NCBI GenBank assembly: GCA_964527385.1
Contig: CAZGPZ010000018.1
Coordinates: forward strand, 1-17,206
Length of the DNA: 17,206 bases
DNA from: JANWHZ01 sp964527385
GTDB lineage: Bacteria > Patescibacteriota > Saccharimonadia > Saccharimonadales > UBA4665
Reading direction: 5' to 3'
A program made the position numbers and the translations under genes. The stretch's first letter is position 1, and every line of letters begins with the position of its first letter. Below, piece after piece: positions 1 to 6,383 of this stretch. The notes below the pieces were generated by a model. It did not search any database. It was not told the origin of the DNA and worked only from the letters and a program-made list of their open reading frames with translations.

Positions 1-2
1 GA

Positions 3-452
3 CGTTTGCACCATCCGCTTCAGCCCTTTCGGGAGGATGGAAGCAGCCGGGCAATGTTGGCAATTGTACTACTCGTTACAGTAGTAAGCATTCTCGATAA
101 GATAGCAACTCGGGCTTCAAATCCTTTGTTTTATAGCCTGGCTAGCTCCTTCGGAGCAGTGCCGGCGCTATTCATAGCAATGCGCGCCAGCAAACAAAGA
201 ATTACATCCGAGCTCAAAGTTTTTGCGGGTCGGCTGGGAGCAATTGGAGCACTGCAAAGTGCGACGTATACTACTTACTTGCTCGCAATAGCTTCCGGTC
301 CGATTGCCTACGCATCAGGGTTGCGAAGCACCAATATCCTCATGGGTTCTATACTTGGCATCTTGCTGTTCAAAGAAAAGCTGACGAAACCAAAGCTCAT
401 AGCATTTGCTCTCATCATTGTCGGTGCAATCTTCATGGTATGTGGTGCTTGA
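3..452 (+). CDS. EamA-type (drug/metabolite superfamily) transporter, C-terminal half, cut by the window edge
   Basis: The reading frame is already open at the left edge, so the true start most likely lies outside the window; the TTG at 6 is not convincing. The visible part is about 148 residues with five hydrophobic segments, roughly the size of one EamA repeat, where the family normally has two repeats and about 10 membrane helices in some 290 residues. The end, with EKLTKPKLIAFALIIVGAIF, matches the usual last helix of EamA proteins, where a charged loop precedes a helix rich in Gly, Ala and Ile. Members of this superfamily export or import small metabolites across the inner membrane; the substrate cannot be read from sequence. 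About 100 bases separate it from the next gene on the same strand. Confidence 0.72.
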   Translation, partial: RLHHPLQPFREDGSSRAMLAIVLLVTVVSILDKIATRASNPLFYSLASSFGAVPALFIAMRASKQRITSELKVFAGRLGAIGALQSATYTTYLLAIASGPIAYASGLRSTNILMGSILGILLFKEKLTKPKLIAFALIIVGAIFMVCGA

Positions 453-560
453 GAGTAGTCCGTTATCTGACGCGCTTTTGCATCAACGGAAATGCCCCGC
501 AGGCTGTAACTAAAATCAGTATTAATACGATCTCGATCGTGCCATAATAAAGCTATTGCC
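453..560 (+). promoter_or_regulatory. Intergenic spacer with probable extended -10 promoter for the next gene
   Basis: The spacer ends in TGCCATAAT (540-548), a candidate extended -10 box 12 bases before the ATG at 561, so the expected transcript would have a leader of only about 5 bases. No Shine-Dalgarno sequence is seen. No clear -35 box or terminator was recognised. Confidence 0.35.
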
Positions 561-836
561 ATGGAACACGACGTATCACCAGAAGAAAAACCCGAGGGAG
601 AGCGTTGGCTCGAGCTAATCGGCTATGGTCATTTAAAGGGGCAACCGACAGGTTATGCCATAGATGGCGAAGCTGTACCTGCAGAACAATTTGATCGGCT
701 GTGCGGCGAGCATGCGAGGCCTATTTTTACCGCTTTAGAACACTTGGATCCCAGCGACCCGCGCTTTAGACAGTATATGGGCGCTGCGCGTAGAGCATTC
801 GTGAACTACTTTGGTCCTGCCGAGCCAAGCTCATAG
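561..836 (+). CDS. Small conserved-looking hypothetical protein (91 aa)
   Basis: I do not recognise a family. The 91-residue product is soluble and acidic, with no signal peptide, membrane helix or Cys pair. It contains a WLELIGYGHLKGQPTGYAIDG stretch near residues 16-36 that could form a small beta-rich fold, followed by a helical region. The ATG at 561 has no Shine-Dalgarno sequence but a probable -10 box lies just upstream. It is followed after 12 bases by a second unrecognised gene on the same strand, so the two are probably one transcription unit. Coding status rests on an intact frame, sensible composition and the close spacing. Confidence 0.6.
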   Translation: MEHDVSPEEKPEGERWLELIGYGHLKGQPTGYAIDGEAVPAEQFDRLCGEHARPIFTALEHLDPSDPRFRQYMGAARRAFVNYFGPAEPSS

Positions 837-848
837 ACTGGGAAAAGG

Positions 849-2072
849 GTGGAAGCACAGGCAGAAACTATACAGCCAATTTCTCATCAGCATGAGAATG
901 GTGAAACATTTGTTGCAAATAGCATAGAATCAGCGAGAACAATGTGTCCGTTCCTCGGCAGGTTGTCCATCGAGGATGCGGGGTTGCTTCTCGAGCTTGA
1001 GACAATGGGAAAAGAGCTTATTGCCGAAAAGACTAACCAAACGCCAGAAAAGCCAACGATTACAAAAATTGAGAAAACACCGTTTGAGCATGGCGAGGCC
1101 AACAGTGCTACGGATCCGGCAAGAGAAGCAAATGTTAGCGAAACTGTGCACCAAGCAGAAGGATTAGATCACAAAATTGCTCAACCGCTAATAATAGAAC
1201 GCAGCGTTACTGATATTGCGTCAGATGTACCTGCCGAAAGCAAGCAACCAGCCATAGTGGTTAGAGAGGCAGGCCTCCAATCGGAAACAGAAATCCTTGA
1301 GATCGAAAGAGTTCGTGAGGACCAACAAAAAGTCCAGGAACTTATCACAACCCATCAGTACGTGCATCACCTGCAAAATGAAAGTCTTGCGAAGCGATCA
1401 CCAGACATGCAAAATGCTGGCGAGTCAACACGTTTCGCTGCAGAGCCACCGCAAGCTGAAGGTCCTGCAGGCAAACTGTTATTTGATCAGGACGAGTTGC
1501 CTAACACCGCTGAAACCATTGAGCGTGGCGAGGATGAGCTGGCTGAACTTACGCAGATTGAGCCGAGTCCCGAAATTGCAATGCAAGAGCTGCCTTCCCC
1601 GCTCGTAGAGGTTCAAGCTACCATTACAAAGTTGATTGAAGTAGTGGGACTAGAGGTGGCCGAAGAGCTAGGAAAAGTTACTGCGATAGTCGAAGAAATA
1701 GCCATGTTGCCAGTTAAACTGGAAGTAGCTGCAGCCCAGGAGCTGGGAGAGCTCGAAGAAAAGCTGGAAAGTTTATTTATACAACTATTCGAAGAAGCAA
1801 ACGTCGTCTACTCTTCGGAGCTGGTTCAATCATTCGTGAAGTTGGCACAAGCCCATTACCTGGAGGAACTGCTTGCGACTGCGCAAGGCATAAAAGCTGA
1901 AGATCATGGCCAGCCCAAGGAAAATGGCACAAGAGAATTCTTGCAAAAACTACAACATGGTTTAAGCACTACACGGCAAGCGGTCGTTAATTTTTATCAG
2001 ATCGGCAAATCTATAGTGCGCCTTTACGCATATAGCCCCGAACCGGCCAACATTAATTTTCGCGTTACCTAG
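849..2072 (+). CDS. Large acidic, helix-rich hypothetical protein (407 aa)
   Basis: Starts at GTG 849, with a purine-rich GGGAAAAGG just before it and only 12 bases after the preceding stop. Composition is strongly skewed to Glu, Gln and Ala, with few aromatics and almost no Cys. Residues about 50-250 look disordered and low in complexity. Residues about 250-350 are heptad-like helix with repeated EVAEELGKV/ELGELEEKLE-type segments that could form a coiled coil or helical bundle. The tail (about 375-407) is more hydrophobic, with VVNFYQIGKSIVRLYAYSP. There is no signal peptide. No enzymatic motif is visible. A structural, scaffold or surface-associated role is possible but is only a guess. 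Confidence 0.68.
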   Translation: MEAQAETIQPISHQHENGETFVANSIESARTMCPFLGRLSIEDAGLLLELETMGKELIAEKTNQTPEKPTITKIEKTPFEHGEANSATDPAREANVSETVHQAEGLDHKIAQPLIIERSVTDIASDVPAESKQPAIVVREAGLQSETEILEIERVREDQQKVQELITTHQYVHHLQNESLAKRSPDMQNAGESTRFAAEPPQAEGPAGKLLFDQDELPNTAETIERGEDELAELTQIEPSPEIAMQELPSPLVEVQATITKLIEVVGLEVAEELGKVTAIVEEIAMLPVKLEVAAAQELGELEEKLESLFIQLFEEANVVYSSELVQSFVKLAQAHYLEELLATAQGIKAEDHGQPKENGTREFLQKLQHGLSTTRQAVVNFYQIGKSIVRLYAYSPEPANINFRVT

Positions 2073-2124
2073 GGATAGCGCTTAGTGCGAGACCTCTAGC
2101 ACATAAGGGCACTATAACTCGACT

Positions 2125-2607
2125 TTACGAATGGTCCTTGTCTACGGTTATCGAAGCGAGGCCGTCTAGATGCCATGTCTTCAGAATAGAAAGCGGGAAG
2201 CGCTGCCCTGCGATGTAATCATCAATGCATTGCTTTACAGTTGGCGCCCGTAGCTTGCCCGCCTTGTCATAGGCCACGACCTCGTCATAGGTGACCGCTT
2301 TAATAACCTTGTGCTCTTCCGAGCTAAACTGCGCATCCTTTTCTACGGTGGCTGAAAATACAAAAAAGAGTATATTCTTGCCGCTTTGCAGAACGGTTTG
2401 GTACATACCTACAAAGCGCTCCGGCGAAATTGTTACGCCCGTCTCTTCTTCTGTTTCCCGTGTTATGCAGCCTATGAGGTCTTCATCGCTTTCTAGCGTC
2501 CCGGCAGGGAGGTTCAGTAGCCCCTTCTTCTCGTTCCTGACTTCCTCGATGAGTACATACTTGCCGTCCTGCACCAAGATAATGCCAGCACCGATATAGA
2601 AATCCAT
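2125..2607 (-). CDS. Nudix hydrolase (160 aa)
   Basis: Nudix enzymes cleave nucleoside diphosphates linked to another moiety, using Mg2+ held by the Nudix box. The box spans residues 36-58: G36, E42, R50-E51, E54-E55 and G57 fit the GX5EX7REUXEEXGU pattern, with Thr52 at a position that is usually hydrophobic. The sequence before it (GAGIILVQDGKYVLIEEVRNEKKGLLNLPAG) is typical of the fold's first strands. Substrate cannot be assigned. The ATG at 2607 lacks a Shine-Dalgarno sequence; an extended -10 box ends 6 bases before it, suggesting a leaderless message. The gene converges on the acidic hypothetical gene at 849-2072, leaving a 52-base gap. Confidence 0.9.
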   Translation of the reverse strand: MDFYIGAGIILVQDGKYVLIEEVRNEKKGLLNLPAGTLESDEDLIGCITRETEEETGVTISPERFVGMYQTVLQSGKNILFFVFSATVEKDAQFSSEEHKVIKAVTYDEVVAYDKAGKLRAPTVKQCIDDYIAGQRFPLSILKTWHLDGLASITVDKDHS

Positions 2608-2610
2608 GGT

Positions 2611-2625
2611 CTAATCATAACAAAA
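2611..2625 (-). promoter_or_regulatory. Extended -10 promoter of the Nudix gene, probably leaderless
   Basis: On the minus strand TGTTATGAT reads from 2622 to 2614, and the ATG begins 6 bases later at 2607. Transcription would then start at or next to the A of the start codon. The same TGNTATGAT layout precedes the genes starting at 13382 and 14986. Confidence 0.5.
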
Positions 2626-2644
2626 AACACCCCTTGTGGAGTGT
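2622..2644 (-). terminator. Intrinsic terminator after the nuclease gene
   Basis: Seven-base-pair stem (2638-2644 with 2627-2633, one G.T pair) around a 4-base loop, followed on the minus strand by a run of six T (2627-2622). It points leftward, so it ends transcription of the nuclease gene (stop at 2709) just before the Nudix promoter. Confidence 0.7.
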
Positions 2645-2708
2645 ATGTTGCTAGTTTGGTATAACACATGGTGCAGCACAATAGCTGAAGTTAAAACCTT
2701 ACTTCTAG

Positions 2709-3575
2709 TTATGAACCCATAACATGCTTTAAGCTGCTATGAAACGCTGCTTGTAGCTCCTCGGCGGTATTTGTTGTCTCGTTCGCCTCTATTGCTATCT
2801 TATCAATACTCATTGGACCAACGGCAATTTCTTTACTCGCTGCAATGAATTGCTTTTTTTGTACATCATAAAGACCTACACCTTTTGCTAGGGGCACGTT
2901 ACTCACAAATCTTTTGGCCACCACCTCATAGCTAAATTTAATATCGTCAGCGGGTGCGCTTATTAGGTCGTGCTTTTCTGTAGAGACCATATTGAAACTG
3001 CCATGTAAATAGATGTGTTTTCCAGGGGTGTCTTTTAGTTTATTTTCATTCCAGAGCTTACAGGCAAGCTCATGTACAGTCCCATCTTCACTTAGTACCG
3101 TCTCCTCTGGTGGAAAATTTACGCCCATATCTTGGTCGGCAAACTCGCATACGTAGGAGTACTGAGCTAGCCATGTGAACTCACTCAATACTTTAACTGT
3201 TAACTTTGGTCTTATCTTTTCATCTTCTGGATCAATAATATTAAACACATCCGTATTCTGTGCTAACGCTTTCTTCAGCGCGTTTTTTGAAGCTCTATTA
3301 TTTGTAATGACGGCACACCGACCTGCGCCAACGTCTTTCATAATATCTTGCGCTTGCCCTACTGCGGCCACACTTGTAGTTTTATTCTCGTCCTTACACT
3401 CAATAACAATGTAGTCATATTTGCCAGGATTATTGATACCTATATCTACTTTTCGAAAGCCGCCATAAGTTGTAGGTATTCGCTTCTCAGGATGAATAGC
3501 GTTTGATGGGAAAATAGCTCGTAGCGTTTCAATTGATTTGCCCTCAAAGTATTTACCGCTATTTTTCTTCGTCAT
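2709..3575 (-). CDS. Mrr-like PD-(D/E)XK restriction endonuclease-type protein (288 aa)
   Basis: The N-terminal about 110 residues carry the layout of the restriction-endonuclease-like fold: E11 in the first helix, D44 in KVDIGI, E59-x-K61 in IVIECKD, and Q74 in the following helix. This matches the catalytic pattern of Mrr-type nucleases. The remaining about 175 residues contain no domain I recognise; they may hold target recognition or partner binding. There is no methylase, helicase or specificity subunit beside it, so it is either an orphan modification-dependent enzyme or a nuclease recruited to another job. It is visibly AT-rich compared with the ligA operon and sits next to a tRNA-Gly locus, both signs of horizontal acquisition. 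A -10 box TATAAC lies 8 bases before the ATG. Confidence 0.82.
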   Translation of the reverse strand: MTKKNSGKYFEGKSIETLRAIFPSNAIHPEKRIPTTYGGFRKVDIGINNPGKYDYIVIECKDENKTTSVAAVGQAQDIMKDVGAGRCAVITNNRASKNALKKALAQNTDVFNIIDPEDEKIRPKLTVKVLSEFTWLAQYSYVCEFADQDMGVNFPPEETVLSEDGTVHELACKLWNENKLKDTPGKHIYLHGSFNMVSTEKHDLISAPADDIKFSYEVVAKRFVSNVPLAKGVGLYDVQKKQFIAASKEIAVGPMSIDKIAIEANETTNTAEELQAAFHSSLKHVMGS

Positions 3576-3620
3576 CTATCAAGGTTATAACTTTCATTTC
3601 AATCTGTAAAATGACGTATT
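3576..3620 (-). promoter_or_regulatory. Probable promoter of the nuclease gene with a very short leader
   Basis: On the minus strand TATAAC (3589-3584) lies 8 bases before the ATG at 3575, with TTTACA about 15 bases further upstream as a possible -35 box. No Shine-Dalgarno sequence is present. Confidence 0.4.
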
Positions 3621-3680
3621 TTGTTTCGTGAGGTCTACCTCGCCGGACAAAGGTTGAAACCGTGCGGCCGATCAATAAAC

Positions 3681-3708
3681 AAAAAACTCCCAACCAAGGG
3701 AGCTTTTC
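3681..3708. terminator. Bidirectional terminator hairpin beyond the tRNA-Gly unit
   Basis: CTCCC (3687-3691) pairs with GGGAG (3698-3702) around a 6-base loop, flanked by A6 on the left and T4 on the right, so it can work in both directions. It lies between the nuclease gene and the tail copy of tRNA-Gly. Confidence 0.6.
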
Positions 3709-3720
3709 CAAGTGTCATCT

Positions 3721-3738
3721 TGATGCGGGTAACGGGAC
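3721..3738 (-). repeat. Degenerate direct copy of the tRNA-Gly 3' tail
   Basis: Read on the minus strand, this matches 15 of 18 bases of the tRNA-Gly 3' end including CCA (3931-3914), in the same orientation and offset by 193 bases. All three differences are transitions. It ends in TCA where the tRNA has CCA. Confidence 0.65.
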
Positions 3739-3913
3739 ACAGGTCGCTACGCTCTTGCGCACTCGCCATGCTCGGAAAACATTCCTGCGCGTGGCTCATT
3801 GGCGCCAACCTCGTGGACTCTCGCATCCTTGCTGCGCAAATCTGCCGGTCACGGGTTAGAATCTCGTAGTCTCAAACCAAACAAAAAGCCCCACGTTCGT
3901 GGGACTCTTTGTT
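3721..3913 (-). mobile_element. Candidate small non-coding unit attached to the tRNA-Gly 3' end
   Basis: A 193-base stretch between the tRNA-Gly 3' end and a degraded copy of that end. Reading from the tRNA it holds a strong hairpin, an inverted T-arm-like segment (3852-3867), a GC-rich core with several short stems including GGAA/TTCC (3774-3785), then the tail copy. No credible protein is encoded. The same order is seen at tRNA-Phe and, in part, at the right edge. Whether it moves, or arose by local duplication, is not known. Confidence 0.45.
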
Positions 3914-3940
3914 TGGTGCGGGCAGCGGGACTCTAACCCG
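3852..3940. repeat. Long imperfect inverted repeat joining tRNA-Gly to an inverted copy of its own 3' end
   Basis: The left arm (3852-3894) matches the reverse complement of the right arm (3899-3940) at 32 of 43 positions with one gap. The right arm is the T-arm and acceptor of tRNA-Gly plus its terminator; the left arm is a mirror image. The left arm keeps the rare TTAGA T-loop of this tRNA, so it probably derives from it. Confidence 0.7.
3877..3916. terminator. Bidirectional terminator hairpin fused to tRNA-Gly CCA end
   Basis: An 18-position stem (3877-3894 with 3899-3916, 16 paired) around a GTTC loop, with A-rich left and T-rich right arms. Its outermost pairs use the CCA of tRNA-Gly (3916-3914), so no spacer separates the tRNA from the terminator. 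Confidence 0.75.
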
Positions 3941-3990
3941 CGGCCTCCACCTTGGCAAGGTGGCGCTCTAAACAACTGAGCTATGCCCGC
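3914..3990 (-). tRNA. tRNA-Gly(GCC) with encoded CCA and an unusual U19/A56 pair
   Basis: A full cloverleaf on the minus strand: acceptor GCGGGCA/TGCCCGC, D-stem GCTC/GAGC, anticodon stem CCACC/GGTGG with loop TTGCCAA (anticodon GCC), 5-base variable loop, T-stem GCGGG/CCCGC, discriminator A and CCA. The D-loop reads AGTTGTTTA, with T where almost all tRNAs have G19. The T-loop reads TTAGAGT, with A where C56 is normally invariant. The two changes restore a Watson-Crick 19-56 contact. It probably decodes GGC/GGU, but the odd elbow leaves room for a special role. Confidence 0.93.
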
Positions 3991-4012
3991 ATAAATGTTA
4001 AATGTACTGGCG

Positions 4013-4086
4013 AGCTTAGTGTTGTAAGCGCAACCCCTGGCCATATCCTTGGCAAGGACGCGCTCTAACAACTGAGCTACACCCGC
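4013..4086 (-). pseudogene. Decayed tRNA-Gly(GCC) remnant
   Basis: From 4086 on the minus strand there is an acceptor 5' strand GCGGGTG, an intact D-arm (AGTTGTTA loop, again with T at position 19), and an anticodon arm with loop TTGCCAA. The anticodon stem has one mismatch and one G.T pair, and the remaining 3' part has no T-arm and no CACCCGC acceptor strand. It lies only 22 bases or so upstream of the intact tRNA-Gly, so it looks like the dead partner of a tandem duplication. Confidence 0.7.
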
Positions 4087-4094
4087 TCGCAAGG

Positions 4095-4155
4095 CTGAGA
4101 CAAACCTACGGTTTTTCTCAGGTCGCACCGGGCAAAAAGTGTGATTTTTGCTCGG
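4095..4155. terminator. Two adjacent hairpins upstream of the tRNA-Gly remnant
   Basis: First hairpin: 4095-4106 pairs with 4110-4121 with one mismatch. Second: 4128-4138 pairs with 4145-4155, with A5/T5 at its inner end and one G.T pair. Either could stop transcription coming from the secreted-protein gene or act as a processing signal for the tRNA transcript. Their dense packing between 4087 and 4256 leaves no room for a gene. Confidence 0.5.
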
Positions 4156-4225
4156 GCTACTCTTTTCCCTTAAACACTCGGGGCAAAGGAACAGGGAAAA
4201 TTGTAGCAGAACTTCTTGGAAAAGC

Positions 4226-4256
4226 AAAGGGCGCGGGAAATGGTACCGCGCCCTTT
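4226..4256. terminator. Strong bidirectional terminator after the secreted-protein gene
   Basis: A perfect 11-base-pair GC-rich stem (4226-4236 with 4246-4256) around a 9-base loop, 22 bases past the stop of the gene ending at 4279, with a T-rich stretch on the minus-strand side. Confidence 0.8.
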
Positions 4257-4278
4257 CTTTGTATCTTTAGATTTTATT

Positions 4279-6216
4279 TTAGTGGCTTGGCTTGTTGGCG
4301 GCTGGCGTGCCGTTGCCATTCACATTGTGCTGGACCCAGCTTACGCAGTCGCCATGGTTCTTGAATGACGGGTTGCTGAATGTCTTCCAACCGTTATTCT
4401 TGCACTGGTCTGCGTTTGTAGGTGATGTAAGCTCACGAACAGTTATCTTGAACGGATTGCTTGCATCGTTGCTCCAAGCGCTCTGGTTGCCAAGGCTATC
4501 GGTTGCCCGGACCTGGACGTAATATATACCGTTAGGTGTGTTAGGAGTTGGGATTTGCGAGGTGGTCAACGTGTTGCCACTGTCGTAAATCGGGCTAGTG
4601 TAACCAGCATCTCCGTATGCCCGGTACTGATATGTCACAGTTCCTACGGGAGACGTCACATCGCTCCAGTCAATGCTCGTCAACTGCGCACTTGTCAGCT
4701 CAGAATTGTTAGCTGGCGAAGTGATCGTTGGTCTAGCCAACAACTCTGTGTATAGGCGATCATTAGGATTGATTCCAGTGGTTTGGAACGTGTACTGGCC
4801 CAATGTGTCAGTCACGGTAGATGCAGGGGTCTTAGTAGTACTATCTACGTAGATATCCCGAGCATCGTTGAATTGGTTCATCGGACCCGAGACAGTCAAG
4901 GTTGAAGGCTGCGTGACCCCGCTGCCTGAGTCAACATCGAAGCCCTCCCAGCCACTGTTCACAGTGGTTACGTCGCTGACAGTAACATCACTACCATTGA
5001 CGTCGATCCCGATACGGTCCGTGTTGTTTAGGGTAACGTGGTTGATGTTCACGTTCGTTGAAACGTAAGCGACAATGCCATGCAATTGATCTCCACTCAC
5101 GCCATTAATGGTGAGGTTCTCAATCGTAACACCATCGTCGCCGATAACGCCCAATACGGCATTATTTGAGTTGTCGGTCTTCGTAAAGCCCGCTGTAATC
5201 GTGTGCCCAGCCCCGTCAAGCGTGGTGTTGGTAGGCACATTAATCTCTGCGACCGAAGTACAGTCTGCTAAGAGCGTCCAAGTACCTGGAACACTTTCGT
5301 CAAACTGACAGCCATTCTCATACTGCTGCGACGACATCGACAGATTGTCGATCAAGTAACCATTCCCTGAGTTAGCCGAAACAGCTGTCCCACCTTCGCG
5401 GAAGAGCAACGTGTCAACTGTGCGGCTAACATTAGCCAACGTAGGGTTTGATTCAGAATCAAATCGGTAGTAATCTTCCCAGCTAGTTCCGGTCTTAACT
5501 AGACTGCCGTCAATGTAGACTTTTACGACGTCGTTGTCAGCGCCGCTAACGAAGTCCATAACAAACTTAACAGTGTGTGGTTCGTTATAGCTCAGTGTCG
5601 CTATATTGCTTTCATTGAAGCTGTCACCATTTATTACGTGTCCTGGATCTGTCACATCGTCAAATGCCACAGTAATGCCCCCAGCTGTGTCGTCGAAACG
5701 AAGGTAGCTCATGCGTGCACCGACACCGTTGTCTGGCGATACGGACATGGACATGCCCTGGTCTGCCTTGGTAGCCGAGGCCAGGTCGAACTGTGCCTCG
5801 AAATGTGATTTAGGTGATGCTACTGGGTTCCCAGATGCATCCCAAGCACCCGGCTCGCCGGCTTGCTCAGTAAGTTTAGGCGCAAACGTCTGGTCGCCGA
5901 ATGATCCGGAAGTAACGGCATTTGAAATCCTCAGGCTTTGCGAACCAAAGCTGGCATAGCCGGAACCATTCGTAGCAACTGCCGCGTCATAGGCGCCCGT
6001 CTTGCTCCAGCCATTTTGGCCGTTAATATCACCTAAAGAGTACTGCGGGCTCTCGAAATTAATTGCCGTGCTATCCGCGTGCGCAGTCGACATGATTGCG
6101 AGTGTCATGCCACCGCTGCCAGCGAGCAGGCCTGCCGCAGACAAGACAAGCAACGTTCTGGTTTTTATTTTCCTGAAGCCTTGAGCCAACGAATACGTGT
6201 CGTAGCGTAAACGCAT
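4279..6216 (-). CDS. Secreted multidomain protein: lectin-like jelly roll, right-handed beta-helix, Ig/FN3-like domain, Cys-containing C-terminal tail (645 aa)
   Basis: A signal peptide fills residues 1-47 (basic start, hydrophobic 21-42, AHA cleavage site). Residues about 52-295 begin with NFESPQYSLGDINGQNGW and look like a concanavalin-type jelly roll. Residues about 322-460 are Asn- and Val-rich repeats (GVTIENLTINGV, NVNINHVTLNN, DVTVSDVTTVN), the signature of a parallel beta-helix. Residues about 495-595 resemble an Ig or fibronectin type III domain (GIYYVQVRATDSLGNQSAWS). The last about 45 residues carry QCKNNGWKTF and FKNHGDCVSWV, a short two-Cys motif I know from many exported proteins of Gram-positive-type bacteria. 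It is probably a surface-exposed carbohydrate-binding or cell-contact protein. AAGGAGGG lies 6 bases before the ATG. A terminator follows. Confidence 0.85.
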   Translation of the reverse strand: MRLRYDTYSLAQGFRKIKTRTLLVLSAAGLLAGSGGMTLAIMSTAHADSTAINFESPQYSLGDINGQNGWSKTGAYDAAVATNGSGYASFGSQSLRISNAVTSGSFGDQTFAPKLTEQAGEPGAWDASGNPVASPKSHFEAQFDLASATKADQGMSMSVSPDNGVGARMSYLRFDDTAGGITVAFDDVTDPGHVINGDSFNESNIATLSYNEPHTVKFVMDFVSGADNDVVKVYIDGSLVKTGTSWEDYYRFDSESNPTLANVSRTVDTLLFREGGTAVSANSGNGYLIDNLSMSSQQYENGCQFDESVPGTWTLLADCTSVAEINVPTNTTLDGAGHTITAGFTKTDNSNNAVLGVIGDDGVTIENLTINGVSGDQLHGIVAYVSTNVNINHVTLNNTDRIGIDVNGSDVTVSDVTTVNSGWEGFDVDSGSGVTQPSTLTVSGPMNQFNDARDIYVDSTTKTPASTVTDTLGQYTFQTTGINPNDRLYTELLARPTITSPANNSELTSAQLTSIDWSDVTSPVGTVTYQYRAYGDAGYTSPIYDSGNTLTTSQIPTPNTPNGIYYVQVRATDSLGNQSAWSNDASNPFKITVRELTSPTNADQCKNNGWKTFSNPSFKNHGDCVSWVQHNVNGNGTPAANKPSH

Positions 6217-6263
6217 GTTCCCTCCTTCACATTGTTAACCTTCTCAGCATACACCCAGTTTGC

Positions 6264-6279
6264 GAAACATTAACGTTTC
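6264..6279. promoter_or_regulatory. Inverted repeat, possible operator upstream of the secreted-protein gene
   Basis: GAAAC (6264-6268) and GTTTC (6275-6279) form a 16-base near-palindrome around ATTAAC, about 50 bases before the start codon at 6216. It is the size of a dimeric repressor site, but no matching second copy was seen here. Confidence 0.25.
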
Positions 6280-6383
6280 AGGAGTGTTATTGCAGGGTTG
6301 ACAATAATAGTAACTGACATTTGCTTGCCTATGTGCTATACGGATTGAAATAAACCCGACTTATCTGTAAAATAACCTTTGTT

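Noticed and set aside
3621..3869. Short plus- and minus-strand frames in the tRNA-Gly unit
   Set aside because: They run through terminators, the tail copy and the inverted T-arm, and give Arg/Cys-rich nonsense typical of tRNA-region frames.
3851..3879. Possible plus-strand tRNA ending at 3879
   Set aside because: A T-arm is present but no matching acceptor, D-arm or anticodon arm lies upstream; it is better explained as an inverted copy of the tRNA-Gly end.
3600..4100. CRISPR array or integron attC site
   Set aside because: No regularly spaced repeats with unique spacers, no cas genes, and no paired RYYYAAC/GTTRRRY core sites.
6298..6303. TTGACA as a -35 box for a plus-strand promoter
   Set aside because: No acceptable -10 box at 16-18 bases; nearest TATACG is too far.
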